From a bacterium Scap17 (GTDB taxonomy: Bacteria > Pseudomonadota > Gammaproteobacteria > Pseudomonadales > Halomonadaceae): DNA of 64,000 bases. This document shows, piece after piece, positions 16,394 through 24,734 of the stretch. The DNA lies in contig VINJ01000001.1 of the NCBI GenBank assembly GCA_013376735.1, forward strand, positions 1,922,001-1,986,000. The letters run 5' to 3'. The translations under genes were made by a program, and so were the position numbers. The notes beneath the pieces are model-generated. The model did no database searches. It saw only the letters and a program-made list of their open reading frames with translations, and had not been told where the DNA came from. How positions within the stretch are numbered: the first letter of the stretch is position 1; the number at the start of each line of letters is the position of its first letter.

Positions 16394-18109
16394 TCACGTC
16401 AGCGCCGCGCCACCATCACTGCGCGGGTCATGGGCCGCCTCGACCTGCCCATCCGGGTGGCGCATCACGGCACCGGCGTGACCCAGGGTGTCGCTGAAGG
16501 CCTCATCGAGGACTTCCACTTCATGGCCCATGGCCGCGAGTGTCTGAGCCATCTCACCCGCGAGGCGCGATTCCAGCTTGAGGCTGGTACTGACATCGCC
16601 CCAGGTGCGACCGAGCAGCCAGCGAGGCGCGCTGATCGCGGCCTGTAATGACATGCCGTGACGGGCGATGCGCGTGAAGATAGCCGCCTGGGTCTGCGGC
16701 TGGCCTTCGCCGCCCATGGTGCCGAAGGCCATCACGCGACCATCATCGAAGCAGGCCAGTGATGGATTGAGAGTGTGGAAGGGCTTGCGGCCCGGCGCCA
16801 GGCTGCGCAGCCCGTCCGGCGCCAGATCGAACGCCAGCCCACGGTTCTGCCACATCACGCCACTGCTCGGCAGCACCACGCCACTGCCGAATTCCCAATA
16901 GACGCTCTGGATGAAGCTGACGGTGGTGCCGTCACTGTCCGTGGCGCCCATCCAGATGGTGTCGCCTTCGGCGGGCTCGTGCGGCCAGCCCAGCGCGGAC
17001 TGCATGTCGATCATCTCGGCCTGGCGGGCGAGGGTCTCCGGGGAAAGCTGTGCCTGTTGCGTGGCGATGCTGCCTTCGAGGCTGTCCTCGAGCGCCCCCT
17101 TGATGCATTCCGGCGAGGTAATCAGGCTGTCGCGTACCAGGAAGGCGCGCTTGGTGGCTTCGATCAGTGCATGCAGGTGACGCGGTGTGTTGCCGTCTGC
17201 CTCGCTGATACCGTGTCTGGCGCTCAATTCATCGTAGAGCCCCAGAATCATCAATGTGGCCAGACCCTGGGTCGGGGCGGGCAGGTTGTATACCTCACTG
17301 TCACGCAGGCAAACCTTGAGCGGCGTGACGCGCTGGGCGCGATAACCGTTGAGATCAGCCAGGCGCAGCGGGCTGCCGGCGGCTTCCAGCTCCTGTGCCA
17401 TGCGCGTGGCAAGTTCACCACGATAGAAGTCATCGAGTCCGGCATCTGCCAGACGTGAGAGCGTCGCGGCCAGCGCCGGCTGACGCAGCCGCGCGCCTTC
17501 TTCCAGCGCGATCGGCTCACCTGACTCACTCTGACCCAGATAGCGCTCAGCGAAGCCGGGCTGCTGCGAGAGCACGGCCAGGTGTTTTTCGCTGAGTGCC
17601 TTCTGGCTGGCGCTGACGGCCACGCCATCATTGGCATGGCGGATGGCATGGCTCAACAGTGTCGAAAGCGCCAGGGGCGAGCGCTCATCCGCCGAGGTTT
17701 CGGCAGAGAAGGCCAGCGCCTCCTGCCAGCCGCCGATGGTGCCGGCCACGGTCAAGGCCGACAGCGGCCCGCGGGTCGGGATGCTGCTGCCGTTGGCGAG
17801 GGGAGCAGTCCCCTCACTGTCAGCCGCATAGCCATGGCCGTGTTCGGCATAGAATTCGCGGCTGGCAAGCCCTGCCGCCGGGCCACAGGCATCGATCGCT
17901 AGCGGCGCCAGCCCCGGGCGCTTGATCAGCCAGAAGCCGTCACCCCCGATGCCGTTCATGTGGGGGTAGACCACCGCGATGGTCGCTGCCATCGCGACCA
18001 TCGCCTCGATGGCGTTGCCACCATCGCGCAGGATATCGCGGCCCGCTTGCGCCGCCAGATGATGGGGCGCGGCGCAGGCGCCGCCAAAACCACGTCGGGT
18101 ATGAATCAT
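16394..18109 (-). CDS. Gamma-glutamyltransferase-family Ntn hydrolase, possible oxamate amidohydrolase
   Basis: This 571-residue GGT-fold proenzyme has the large-subunit start GGNAIEAMVAMAATIAVVYP with MNGIGGDGFWLI near residue 52, and the processing/nucleophile region EGDTIWMGATDSDGTTVSFI, in which the Thr of GDT aligns with the GGT catalytic threonine. Downstream SVYWEFGSGVVLPSSGVMWQ matches the oxyanion/GSG region. No signal peptide is present, unlike periplasmic glutathione-degrading GGTs. That cytoplasmic location, and its place in a window of purine-degradation genes, fits HpxW, the GGT-fold oxamate amidohydrolase of Klebsiella that turns oxamate into oxalate and ammonia. Start ATG 18109 has AGGAG at 9 nt. 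It lies 51 bp after a TauE exporter on the same strand. The HpxW role is inference; a glutathione or cephalosporin acylase-like function is not excluded. Confidence 0.8.
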   Translation of the reverse strand: MIHTRRGFGGACAAPHHLAAQAGRDILRDGGNAIEAMVAMAATIAVVYPHMNGIGGDGFWLIKRPGLAPLAIDACGPAAGLASREFYAEHGHGYAADSEGTAPLANGSSIPTRGPLSALTVAGTIGGWQEALAFSAETSADERSPLALSTLLSHAIRHANDGVAVSASQKALSEKHLAVLSQQPGFAERYLGQSESGEPIALEEGARLRQPALAATLSRLADAGLDDFYRGELATRMAQELEAAGSPLRLADLNGYRAQRVTPLKVCLRDSEVYNLPAPTQGLATLMILGLYDELSARHGISEADGNTPRHLHALIEATKRAFLVRDSLITSPECIKGALEDSLEGSIATQQAQLSPETLARQAEMIDMQSALGWPHEPAEGDTIWMGATDSDGTTVSFIQSVYWEFGSGVVLPSSGVMWQNRGLAFDLAPDGLRSLAPGRKPFHTLNPSLACFDDGRVMAFGTMGGEGQPQTQAAIFTRIARHGMSLQAAISAPRWLLGRTWGDVSTSLKLESRLAGEMAQTLAAMGHEVEVLDEAFSDTLGHAGAVMRHPDGQVEAAHDPRSDGGAALT

Positions 18110-18160
18110 GGCGTCTTGCTCCTGAGGATTCCGTTGTTGTTATTGAGCGTCCAGTGCGGC

Positions 18161-19000
18161 TCAGCTACCGGTGAACAGGTCGTAGAACATGCGCAGTGCC
18201 GTAAACATCAGGAAGATGGCGAAGACCTTCTTGAGCTTGGCGGCGTCCATCGCGTGAGCCAGCTTCGCGCCGATCGGGGCGCACAGCATGGTGGCCGGGA
18301 CAATGGCGGCGAAGCCGAGCAGATTGACGTAGCCGATGGAGCCCGGCAGCAGGTTCGGTTCGCCGATGCCATTGAGCAGGAAGCTGGCGGTGCCCGGCAG
18401 ACTGATGACCAGGCCCAGCGCCGCGCCCGTGCCGACGGCCAGGTGCATAGGGGTGCCCAGGGTGCTCAGGGTCGGTACGCTCAGGGTGCCGCCGCCGATG
18501 CCCATCAGCGTCGAGACACTCCCGATGAAGGTACCCAGTGCGCTGCTGCCCAGCGGGCCCGGCAGGCCATTGCCCAGCACGGTGGACTGACGGCGGAACA
18601 TGTTGAGCGCGACCAGGAAGGCCACGGTGGCAAACAGCCCCATCAGTACCGCACCACTGAACAGGTTGGAGAGCAGGCCGCCGATGATGACGCCGATGAT
18701 CACGCCCGGCAGCAGGCGCTTGAGAATCGCCGGGTCCAGATTGCCCTTGGCGTAGTGGGCCCTGGCCGACATGATCGAGGTAGGAATGATGGTCGCAAGC
18801 GAGGTGCCGACCGCCTGGTGCATGCGCACAGCTTCATCGACGCCCAGCAGGCTGAAGAGGTGAAAGAGCACGGGCACGATGACGATGCCGCCGCCGACCC
18901 CCAGCAGGCCGGCCATCACGCCGGCGATCATGCCGGTGACGATCAGTGCGGCGATCAGGCCGAGAATCCAGTGCAGTGGATAGGCTGAGAACAGTTCCAT
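18161..19000 (-). CDS. TauE/SafE family sulfite/organic anion exporter
   Basis: This 279-residue inner-membrane protein has eight predicted helices and the duplicated family glycine motif: MAGLLGVGGGIVIVPVLF near residue 30 and STLMGIGGGTLSVPTL near 160. TauE/SafE proteins export small anions such as sulfite, sulfoacetate or other organosulfonates. I start at ATG 19000 (MELFSAYPLHWILGL) because AAGGAA lies 7 nt upstream; an upstream in-frame start at 19036 has none. It sits between the TRAP transporter and the GGT homologue on the same strand. If the GGT is HpxW, oxalate export is one possible job, but the substrate cannot be read from the sequence. Confidence 0.85.
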   Translation of the reverse strand: MELFSAYPLHWILGLIAALIVTGMIAGVMAGLLGVGGGIVIVPVLFHLFSLLGVDEAVRMHQAVGTSLATIIPTSIMSARAHYAKGNLDPAILKRLLPGVIIGVIIGGLLSNLFSGAVLMGLFATVAFLVALNMFRRQSTVLGNGLPGPLGSSALGTFIGSVSTLMGIGGGTLSVPTLSTLGTPMHLAVGTGAALGLVISLPGTASFLLNGIGEPNLLPGSIGYVNLLGFAAIVPATMLCAPIGAKLAHAMDAAKLKKVFAIFLMFTALRMFYDLFTGS

Positions 19001-19252
19001 GGTGTTTCCTTGTCGTCCCCTATGGCGCGGGGTCATTTATTGCTTTTTAAAATTGCCGACGAATACCATCGACAGACGTTGCATGCCCCCTGAAGCACTG
19101 CATGGAGCACTGCCGGGTGTGCTGTCTTGAGGGGCGGCGAGCCGCAGGGCAGGCCACAAGACATTACGCGTTGCTGAATTACCTTTCCAATGGCCTTTGC
19201 GCTGAATCACCACTCGAGTGTCTCGAGTCGGGCCGGTACATGGCTGGCCGGC

Positions 19253-20581
19253 TTACCAACCGATCGCCTCCGGCAGCCAGGTCGCGAGCCCCGGGAAGCA
19301 GAACAGCAGCACGACTGCCGTAGCCTGCAGGCCCACGAAGGGCAGCACACCGAGATACAGATGGCGGGTGGTGACCTCTGGCGGGGCGACGCCCTTGAGG
19401 AAGAACAACGCCCAGCCAAAGGGCGGCGTCAGGAAGGACATCTGCAGATTCATTGCCACCAGCACGCCCAGCCACACCATGTCGGTGCCATAGCCGATGA
19501 AGACCGGCAGGAACATCGGCAGCGCGATGTAGCTGATCTCGATCCACTCCAGGAAAAAGCCGAGCACGAAGAGTATCACCATCAGGAAGATCAGCGCGCC
19601 CAGCTCGCCACCCGGCAGCAGGTTGAACAGATCATGCACCATGTTCTCGCCGCCAAGGCCGCGGAAGGCCAGTGAGAAGGGCTGCGCGCACAGCAGAATG
19701 AAATAGACCATGGCGGTGATGGTCAGGGTCGAGTGCAGACAGGCCTTGAGCATGGTGAAGTTGAGACGCCGAGCCAGCAGCGCGATCAGCATGCTGCCCA
19801 ACGCGCCCATCGAGGCCGCTTCGGTGGGAGCGGCCACGCCGCCCAAGATCGAGCCGAGCACCGCGAACACCAGCATCAGCGGCGGAATCACGCTACGGGC
19901 CAGGTCACGCAGCAATTCCTTCATGCCACCGGCGGCGGCGCGCTCCTCTTCCGGGATGGCCGGAACGAGAGCCGGCTTCCACCAGCCCAGTACGAGCAGA
20001 TAGACGATATAGATGACGGCGATGGCCAGCCCCGGTACGAAGGCGGCCGCAAACAGGGTACCGACGGATTCACCGAGAATTTCCGACAGCAGGATCAACA
20101 CCAGACTCGGCGGGATGATCTGCCCAAGGGTGCCGGAGGCGCAGATGGTGGCCGAGGCCACGCCGGGGTGGTAGCCACGCCGCAACAGGGTCGGCAGCGT
20201 CAGCATGCCGACGGTGACCACGGTCGCGCCGACGATGCCGGTAGAGGCCCCCATCAGCACGCCGACCAGGATGATCGCGATGCCCATGCCGCCATTGACG
20301 CCGCCCATGGCACGCCCGATGGTCTCGAGCATGTCCTCGGCGACCCGCGATTTCTCGAGCATGACCCCCATGAAGACGAACAAGGGGATCGCCAGCAGGG
20401 TGTAGTTGGTGACCACGCCATACAGACGGGCCGGCATCAGGCTGAACAACAGCGGGCCAAAGCCTGCCAGCCCCGCCACGAAACCGGCCACGGCCAGGGA
20501 AATCGCGACCGGAATGCCGATCAGCATCAGGACCAGAAAACCGCCGATCATGGCCAGCGCGATCCACTCGTTCGGGCTCAT
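19253..20581 (-). CDS. TRAP transporter large permease (DctM/SiaM type)
   Basis: This 442-residue membrane subunit, with about 12 helices, catalyses Na+-coupled solute uptake together with the small permease and a periplasmic binding protein. Family blocks include LLAIPLFVFMGVMLEKSRVA, then MGASTGIVGATVVTVGMLTL, with ATICASGTLGQIIPPSLVLI next; the GQIIPPS motif is diagnostic. Also seen is APTEAASMGALGSM near residue 270. Start ATG 20581 overlaps the stop of the small permease (ATGA), so the two are translationally coupled. The downstream TauE gene begins 252 bp later with no obvious strong terminator between them, so readthrough is possible. Substrate specificity lies with the binding protein. 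Confidence 0.93.
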   Translation of the reverse strand: MSPNEWIALAMIGGFLVLMLIGIPVAISLAVAGFVAGLAGFGPLLFSLMPARLYGVVTNYTLLAIPLFVFMGVMLEKSRVAEDMLETIGRAMGGVNGGMGIAIILVGVLMGASTGIVGATVVTVGMLTLPTLLRRGYHPGVASATICASGTLGQIIPPSLVLILLSEILGESVGTLFAAAFVPGLAIAVIYIVYLLVLGWWKPALVPAIPEEERAAAGGMKELLRDLARSVIPPLMLVFAVLGSILGGVAAPTEAASMGALGSMLIALLARRLNFTMLKACLHSTLTITAMVYFILLCAQPFSLAFRGLGGENMVHDLFNLLPGGELGALIFLMVILFVLGFFLEWIEISYIALPMFLPVFIGYGTDMVWLGVLVAMNLQMSFLTPPFGWALFFLKGVAPPEVTTRHLYLGVLPFVGLQATAVVLLFCFPGLATWLPEAIGW

Positions 20582-21108
20582 GGCGTCACCTCGCGTTCCA
20601 GGTCACCGTCGACGGGCTTGCCCGACAGCACCAGCAGCGCGTGCAGGCAATCTGCCACGCCCTGCAGCGCAAGCGCGACGAACCCGAGGGGAATGAAGGC
20701 CTTGAGCAGATAGCGATAGGGCAGGCCGCCGGGGTCGGGCGAGCCTTCCATCAGCTGCCAGGACTGCTCGGTGTAGCTCATGCCCAGCCAGGCGATGGCG
20801 GCGCCGATGGCGATGGTCATCAGCGCACCGATCAGGTCCACCAGCGCGCGGCCCTTGAGGGAGAAACGGTCATAGAAGACATCGACGCGAACGTCGGCGC
20901 GATGCTTGAGGGCGTAGGAGATGCCCAGCAGCGCGATGGGAGAAATCAGGTGCCACTCGAATTCCTGGAGTGGCACGGGGCTGATGCTGAAGAAGTAACG
21001 CAGCAGCACGTTACTGGCGACCAGCAATACGAGCGCCAACAGCGAGTAACGGGCGATGACGCCCAGTCGCTCGATGATGCCCTCGAGAAAATGGATGATG
21101 TACAGCAT
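20578..21108 (-). CDS. TRAP transporter small permease (DctQ type)
   Basis: This 176-residue protein has four hydrophobic helices, the usual layout for DctQ. Segments such as EFEWHLISPIALLGISYALK and HRADVRVDVFYDRF match the family core (W/H-L-R-D-V-R-V-D). It holds the large permease in the membrane. Start ATG 21108 lies 195 bp after the binding-protein gene, with a hairpin in the gap, an arrangement that often sets a higher level for the binding protein. The 3' end overlaps the large permease gene by ATGA. Confidence 0.9.
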   Translation of the reverse strand: MLYIIHFLEGIIERLGVIARYSLLALVLLVASNVLLRYFFSISPVPLQEFEWHLISPIALLGISYALKHRADVRVDVFYDRFSLKGRALVDLIGALMTIAIGAAIAWLGMSYTEQSWQLMEGSPDPGGLPYRYLLKAFIPLGFVALALQGVADCLHALLVLSGKPVDGDLEREVTP

Positions 21109-21122
21109 GGCATGGCCTCATG

Positions 21123-21151
21123 AACGCCACGACGGGACAGGTCGTGGCGTT
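21123..21151 (-). promoter_or_regulatory. Intercistronic hairpin between TRAP binding protein and permeases
   Basis: Perfect 11-bp arms (AACGCCACGAC and its complement) enclose a 7-nt loop. There is no clear T-run, so it is more likely an mRNA-stabilising or attenuating stem than a full terminator. Confidence 0.55.
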
Positions 21152-21303
21152 GGACAGGGAAGCAGGAAGACGGAAAAAGGCGTTTGCGCTCGGGGCTTGT
21201 ACCTTGAGTTCGCCCCCGCAACGCAGCGAAGGGCGAATTCATAGGGCGATGAGTCTGAACGCGGGGCGTGAGCCGACAGAGACGAGACCCGAGACATCAG
21301 GCG

Positions 21304-22395
21304 TCAGAGCGCCAGGAAGGTCTTCTCGCTGACGGCAGCCCATTCCTTGTGCTGGTCGCGGAAGGCCATGAAGGACTCGTGGACGCGCGCGGTATCCGGA
21401 TCGGCAGCCGCCATGTCGGTGAGCGTCTTATCGGTGACTTCCTTCAAGCGTGCGACCACGGCGTCCGGTAGCGGCTGGGCGATCACGCCTTCGTTGTCGA
21501 CAAGATCATTGAGCGCCTCGGCATTCACCGATTCGCACCAGGCTTGGCTCTCGACATTGCACGCCTGAGCGGCAGCCTTGACGATGGCTTGCAGGTCTTC
21601 CGGCAGGCTCTCCCAGGCGGCCTTGTTGATCATCAGCTCGGTGACGTTGGTCGGCTCATGCCAGCCGGTGGTGTAGTAGTACTTGGCGGCTTTCTGCAGT
21701 CCCAGACGACGATCCTGATAGGGGCCGACGAACTCGGCGGCATCGATGACGCCACGTTCCAGCGCCGGGAAGATCTCTCCGCCGGGCAATAGACGCACGG
21801 CCACGCCCAGTTCGGCGTAGACTTTGCCGGCCAGCCCCGGGATGCGCATCTTCAAACCCTTCAAGTCCTCGACCGTATTGATCGGCTTGCGGAACCAGCC
21901 GGTCATCTGCACGCCGGTATTGCCCATCGGGAAGGCGATCAGCCCCTTGGGCGCGTAGAGTTCGTGCCACAGCTCCAGGCCGCCACCGTGATACAGCCAG
22001 GCATTCATGCCCTGGGTATTCATGCCGAACGGCACGGTAGTGAAGTACTGGGCGGCAGGAATCTTGCCGGCCCAGAAGTAGGCGTTGCCGGCATTCATCT
22101 CCACCACGCCGCTGGCGACGGCATTGAAGCCCTCCAGGGCCGGAATCAGCTCACCGGCTGCGAAGTGCTGGATCTTCATGCGCCCGCCGGACATGGCCTC
22201 CACCTTGCGACAGAAGTCGGTCGGACTGCCCGGGCCCTCGACATAGAAGGGCGAGCCCGGACCATAGGCATTGGTCATCTTCCATTGATAGGTCTTGTTG
22301 GATTCCGCGCGCACGATGGCGGGCGCACCCATCACGAGTCCAGCGGTTGAGGTTGCCAGTGCGGCACCCAGGAACTTGCGACGATCGAATGTCAT
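21304..22395 (-). CDS. TRAP transporter substrate-binding protein, TakP-like (alpha-keto acid type)
   Basis: This 363-residue periplasmic receptor starts MTFDRRKFLGAALATSTAGL. The twin-arginine-like DRRKFLG and a hydrophobic segment ending APAIVRA indicate Tat export. Family features are FRKPINTVEDLKGLKMRIPG near residue 170, with the invariant carboxylate-binding arginine in MRIPG, and LLPGGEIFPALERGVIDAAE near 205, followed by FVGPYQD. LPGGEI..ALERG.IDAAE.VGPYQD resembles TakP-type proteins that bind pyruvate and other 2-oxo acids. ATG 22395 has GGAG upstream; upstream in-frame codons lack both a ribosome site and protein-like sequence. It is first in a TRAP operon behind a near-perfect sigma-54 promoter. 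Oxamate, a pyruvate analogue, is a plausible ligand given the GGT/HpxW-like gene downstream. Confidence 0.85.
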   Translation of the reverse strand: MTFDRRKFLGAALATSTAGLVMGAPAIVRAESNKTYQWKMTNAYGPGSPFYVEGPGSPTDFCRKVEAMSGGRMKIQHFAAGELIPALEGFNAVASGVVEMNAGNAYFWAGKIPAAQYFTTVPFGMNTQGMNAWLYHGGGLELWHELYAPKGLIAFPMGNTGVQMTGWFRKPINTVEDLKGLKMRIPGLAGKVYAELGVAVRLLPGGEIFPALERGVIDAAEFVGPYQDRRLGLQKAAKYYYTTGWHEPTNVTELMINKAAWESLPEDLQAIVKAAAQACNVESQAWCESVNAEALNDLVDNEGVIAQPLPDAVVARLKEVTDKTLTDMAAADPDTARVHESFMAFRDQHKEWAAVSEKTFLAL

Positions 22396-22563
22396 GGGAA
22401 GATCTCCTGCGGACGGATGACCAGTAATGCCCTTGCGACAGACTGCTTTGAATGCTCTGTGTGAAAGAGTCTTCTGTCTCAAGGGGCGCCTGTACGGCAT
22501 GCCGACATCGAGGCCGGCGATCTTGTTGTGTAGGTGTTTCTACATGTTCTTGAGTAGCGTTGC

Positions 22564-22599
22564 CTGTCATTTGTCAGCCAGGAGGCTGCCATTTGTCAG
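22564..22599. promoter_or_regulatory. Two palindromic operator-like sites 22 bp apart
   Basis: CTGTCATTTGTCAG (22564-22577) and CTGCCATTTGTCAG (22586-22599) repeat with exactly 22-bp spacing, two helical turns. They lie just downstream of the predicted TRAP transcription start. A third, more symmetric copy lies at 22778. Confidence 0.55.
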
Positions 22600-22618
22600 T
22601 GGGCTACGTGGAAGACAT

Positions 22619-22634
22619 TGCAAGGCATGTGCCA
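22619..22634 (-). promoter_or_regulatory. Sigma-54 promoter of the TRAP operon
   Basis: The minus strand reads TGGCACATGCCTTGCA, identical to the RpoN consensus TGGCAC-N5-TTGCA. The start should be near 22609, with a 210-nt leader to the binding-protein ATG. Confidence 0.75.
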
Positions 22635-22777
22635 TTTGGCGCGTAGAGAGATTTATTCTGTATTTTCAATTGATTGCATGGGGATTCTGGACGCTGTGTT
22701 CCGCGGATGGAGCGTGAGCGCGCCCCTGGCGTTGCCCAAGTGAGGCCGTGGCAGCGCTGATTGGAAGAGTTCAGGGC

Positions 22778-22791
22778 CTGACAAATGTCAG
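22778..22791. promoter_or_regulatory. Upstream palindrome of the TRAP operon
   Basis: CTGACAAATGTCAG (arms CTGACA/TGTCAG) is the most symmetric of three related copies. At about -170 to -183 from the predicted start, it sits where a sigma-54 enhancer-binding protein would bind. Confidence 0.55.
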
Positions 22792-23053
22792 AAGATCACG
22801 CCTGTCGCGGCATTTGTTCACCGATTGCGACGGGGAGGGTGACATCTGGCTCACGAATGTGGGGTGGGGATGATCAATTGTCATGCTCGCGACCTGATGG
22901 TGCGTGCGATCGATCATGGTGCACCTGGATAGGGGCGCTCAGCGTCGGTCAATCAGAGCCGGTTCGCCCACATCGAGTCTTCATGCGAGGCGCCATAGAC
23001 GACAGTCTGACGGGTCGGTGGCATCATGCGGCTTTGTCCTGATGGAGCGTTAG

Positions 23054-24001
23054 ATGTCACCTCATGAGCCTGAAGAGCCTACCGCCCGCTCGGAGTCTTC
23101 GCCTGCCACCGCATCCACCTGCGTGACGAAGACTGCCGGGCCGCGCCTGCCCGCCACGCTCGGGACGCCGGAAGGGGCACAGGTGCCGCGCATCCTGCTG
23201 GTCGCCATCCTGGTGGTGATGGCGGTGCTTGCCTGGTGGGAAGTGCCGCAGCAGTGGGCGCTGGATTTCCTCGACGCCACTCTGGGTCAGGCCTTCAGTG
23301 CCTTCGCCATCGCCAAGGGGTTGAATGCGACCATCTCGGTGCTGCAGTCCTCGACCATCGACCTGCAGGTCTTTCAGGTCTCGCCCGGGGAAGCGCTGGA
23401 CCCCGCCAATGACATGATCGAGCGCTTCTCGTGGGTGATGTTCGCGGCGACCGGCTCGCTGGCGCTGCAGAAGCTGCTGCTGGGCATCTCCGGCTCGCTG
23501 ATCATCAAGGCATTCGCCAGTGGTGCCTGCCTGCTGGCAGCGCTGGGACTGCTTACGGGGAGTCGCCAATCGGACGAGGGGATGTATCCCCGCCAGCGTT
23601 GGTGGCAGGTGGCCATTCTGCGCGTGGCCCTGTGGGGCATCGCACTGCGCTTCGCGGTGCTGAGTGTCGCGCTGGCCAGCGGCGCCGCGGGGCAGGCCTT
23701 TCTCGATGACAGCCGCGATACCCAGATGGCGCAGTTGAGCGTGACGCAGCAGCAGCTGGCGGAAGTCGCCGACAAGCAGGTAGGTGGCGCACACGAGGAG
23801 CGCAGCTGGTGGCAGCAGTTCAAGGGCAGCATGGAAGGCTGGGTCGGTGGGCCGATCACCAGTGTTACCCAGGGCTTTGATGCGATGACCGACAAGGTGA
23901 TCGACCTCACCATGCTGTTCATCACCCAGACGGTGCTGTTCCCGCTGGGCTTTCTGTGGATCGCGCTACGGCTGCTGCGCGGGCTGGGAAGATTGCAGTG
24001 A
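23054..24001 (+). CDS. Uncharacterised membrane protein
   Basis: I do not recognise this 315-residue protein. After a Ser/Thr/Pro-rich N-terminus (residues 1-45, probably cytoplasmic), a first helix covers about 46-62 (ILLVAILVVMAVLAWWEVPQ). Further helices are near 130-160, 190-215 (ALWGIALRFAVLSVALASGA) and 285-310. Between the last two lies a charged, Gln-rich stretch (TQMAQLSVTQQQLAEVADKQ), possibly a coiled coil in the periplasm. Start ATG 23054 has GGAG 7 nt upstream. It is divergent from the TRAP operon and convergent with the AsnC regulator. The N-terminal half contains a conserved-looking LNATISVLQSSTIDLQVFQV segment. Nothing around it indicates a function. Confidence 0.7.
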   Translation: MSPHEPEEPTARSESSPATASTCVTKTAGPRLPATLGTPEGAQVPRILLVAILVVMAVLAWWEVPQQWALDFLDATLGQAFSAFAIAKGLNATISVLQSSTIDLQVFQVSPGEALDPANDMIERFSWVMFAATGSLALQKLLLGISGSLIIKAFASGACLLAALGLLTGSRQSDEGMYPRQRWWQVAILRVALWGIALRFAVLSVALASGAAGQAFLDDSRDTQMAQLSVTQQQLAEVADKQVGGAHEERSWWQQFKGSMEGWVGGPITSVTQGFDAMTDKVIDLTMLFITQTVLFPLGFLWIALRLLRGLGRLQ

Positions 24002-24099
24002 CGCTTGAGGTGATACTGGAGATGACGATTGAGCTGACAGCCCTGGCGCCGGCCGGGGCTGCGGCGTCAGAGATAGAGGCGGAGGCAGAAACAGAGACG

Positions 24100-24552
24100 T
24101 TATAGCCGCGCACCGCCACGCCGGTGCTTCACGCGAGTCATCAGCGACTTGCAGTCGACGGAGAGGATCTCGTCGCGGTTGAAGATATGCGCGCGCACGA
24201 AGGCATCGAAGGCCTCGTAGCTGTCGGTTAGGGTGTGGATGTGCAGGCTTTTCAGGTCGCTCATGATATAGAGGCTGACCACCTCGACGCAGGCGGAAAG
24301 CTCCTCGGCGATGCGTTCGATGGCACTGGGGGCGACGTTCAGATCCACGAAGGTGGAGATGCCCTTGCCGAGCTTGTCGGGGTTGATGACGGCGGTGAAC
24401 TGCTCGATCACGCCGCTCTCGACCAGCGCCTGGACGCGACTGCGGGCATGGGCACGTGAAATGCCGAGCTTGCGGGCGATATCGGCATAGGACATGCGAC
24501 CGTCCTTGATCAGCAGGTTGAGCAGCTCACTGTCGGTGCGGTTGAGGTTCAT
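24100..24552 (-). CDS. Lrp/AsnC family transcriptional regulator
   Basis: This 150-residue protein has an N-terminal winged HTH (LNLLIKDGRMSYADIARKLG, then ISRAHARSRVQALVESGVIE) and a C-terminal RAM ligand domain (residues about 65-140, with VEVVSLYIMSDLKSLHIHTL). Such regulators sense amino acids or related metabolites and form octamers or larger rings. Start ATG 24552 gives MNLNRTDSELLNLL, a typical Lrp opening. It is likely monocistronic, located downstream of the urate-permease unit and on the same strand, but separated from it by a terminator. The target could be any neighbour or a distant gene. Confidence 0.9.
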   Translation of the reverse strand: MNLNRTDSELLNLLIKDGRMSYADIARKLGISRAHARSRVQALVESGVIEQFTAVINPDKLGKGISTFVDLNVAPSAIERIAEELSACVEVVSLYIMSDLKSLHIHTLTDSYEAFDAFVRAHIFNRDEILSVDCKSLMTRVKHRRGGARL

Positions 24553-24673
24553 GGGCCGGGGTCTCGACGGTCTTTGTTGTGGTGGTGTGCCTGTCTTGTC
24601 TTATCAAACCTGTGCGATCCGCACTTGTATAGTCCGGCTGAGCCTCTGGCGAGAATATTCCCGCTCTGAAAAC

Positions 24674-24703
24674 GACAACGGGACGCCAAGGCGCCCCGTT
24701 GTC
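24674..24703 (-). terminator. Terminator of the urate-permease transcription unit
   Basis: The minus strand reads GACAACGGGGCGC-CTTGGCGTCCCGTTGTC followed by GTTTTC. One mismatch interrupts a 13-bp stem. It closes minus-strand transcription coming from the permease. Confidence 0.75.
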
Positions 24704-24734
24704 ATGTGCATGTTTAGAGCAGAAGCCTCAAGCG

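Larger units (their letters stand above)
22396..23053. other. Regulatory region of the TRAP operon
   Basis: These 658 bp have no supportable gene. They hold a sigma-54 promoter toward the TRAP genes (22619-22634) and three copies of a 14-bp palindromic motif (22564, 22586, 22778). An A/T-rich stretch at about 22648-22680 between promoter and distal palindrome could favour DNA bending. Confidence 0.6.

Noticed and set aside
22880-22935. NtrC-like site in the TRAP upstream region (GGTGCACC and TGCGTGC near 22900-22926).
   Set aside because: The arms do not have the required 17-bp geometry.
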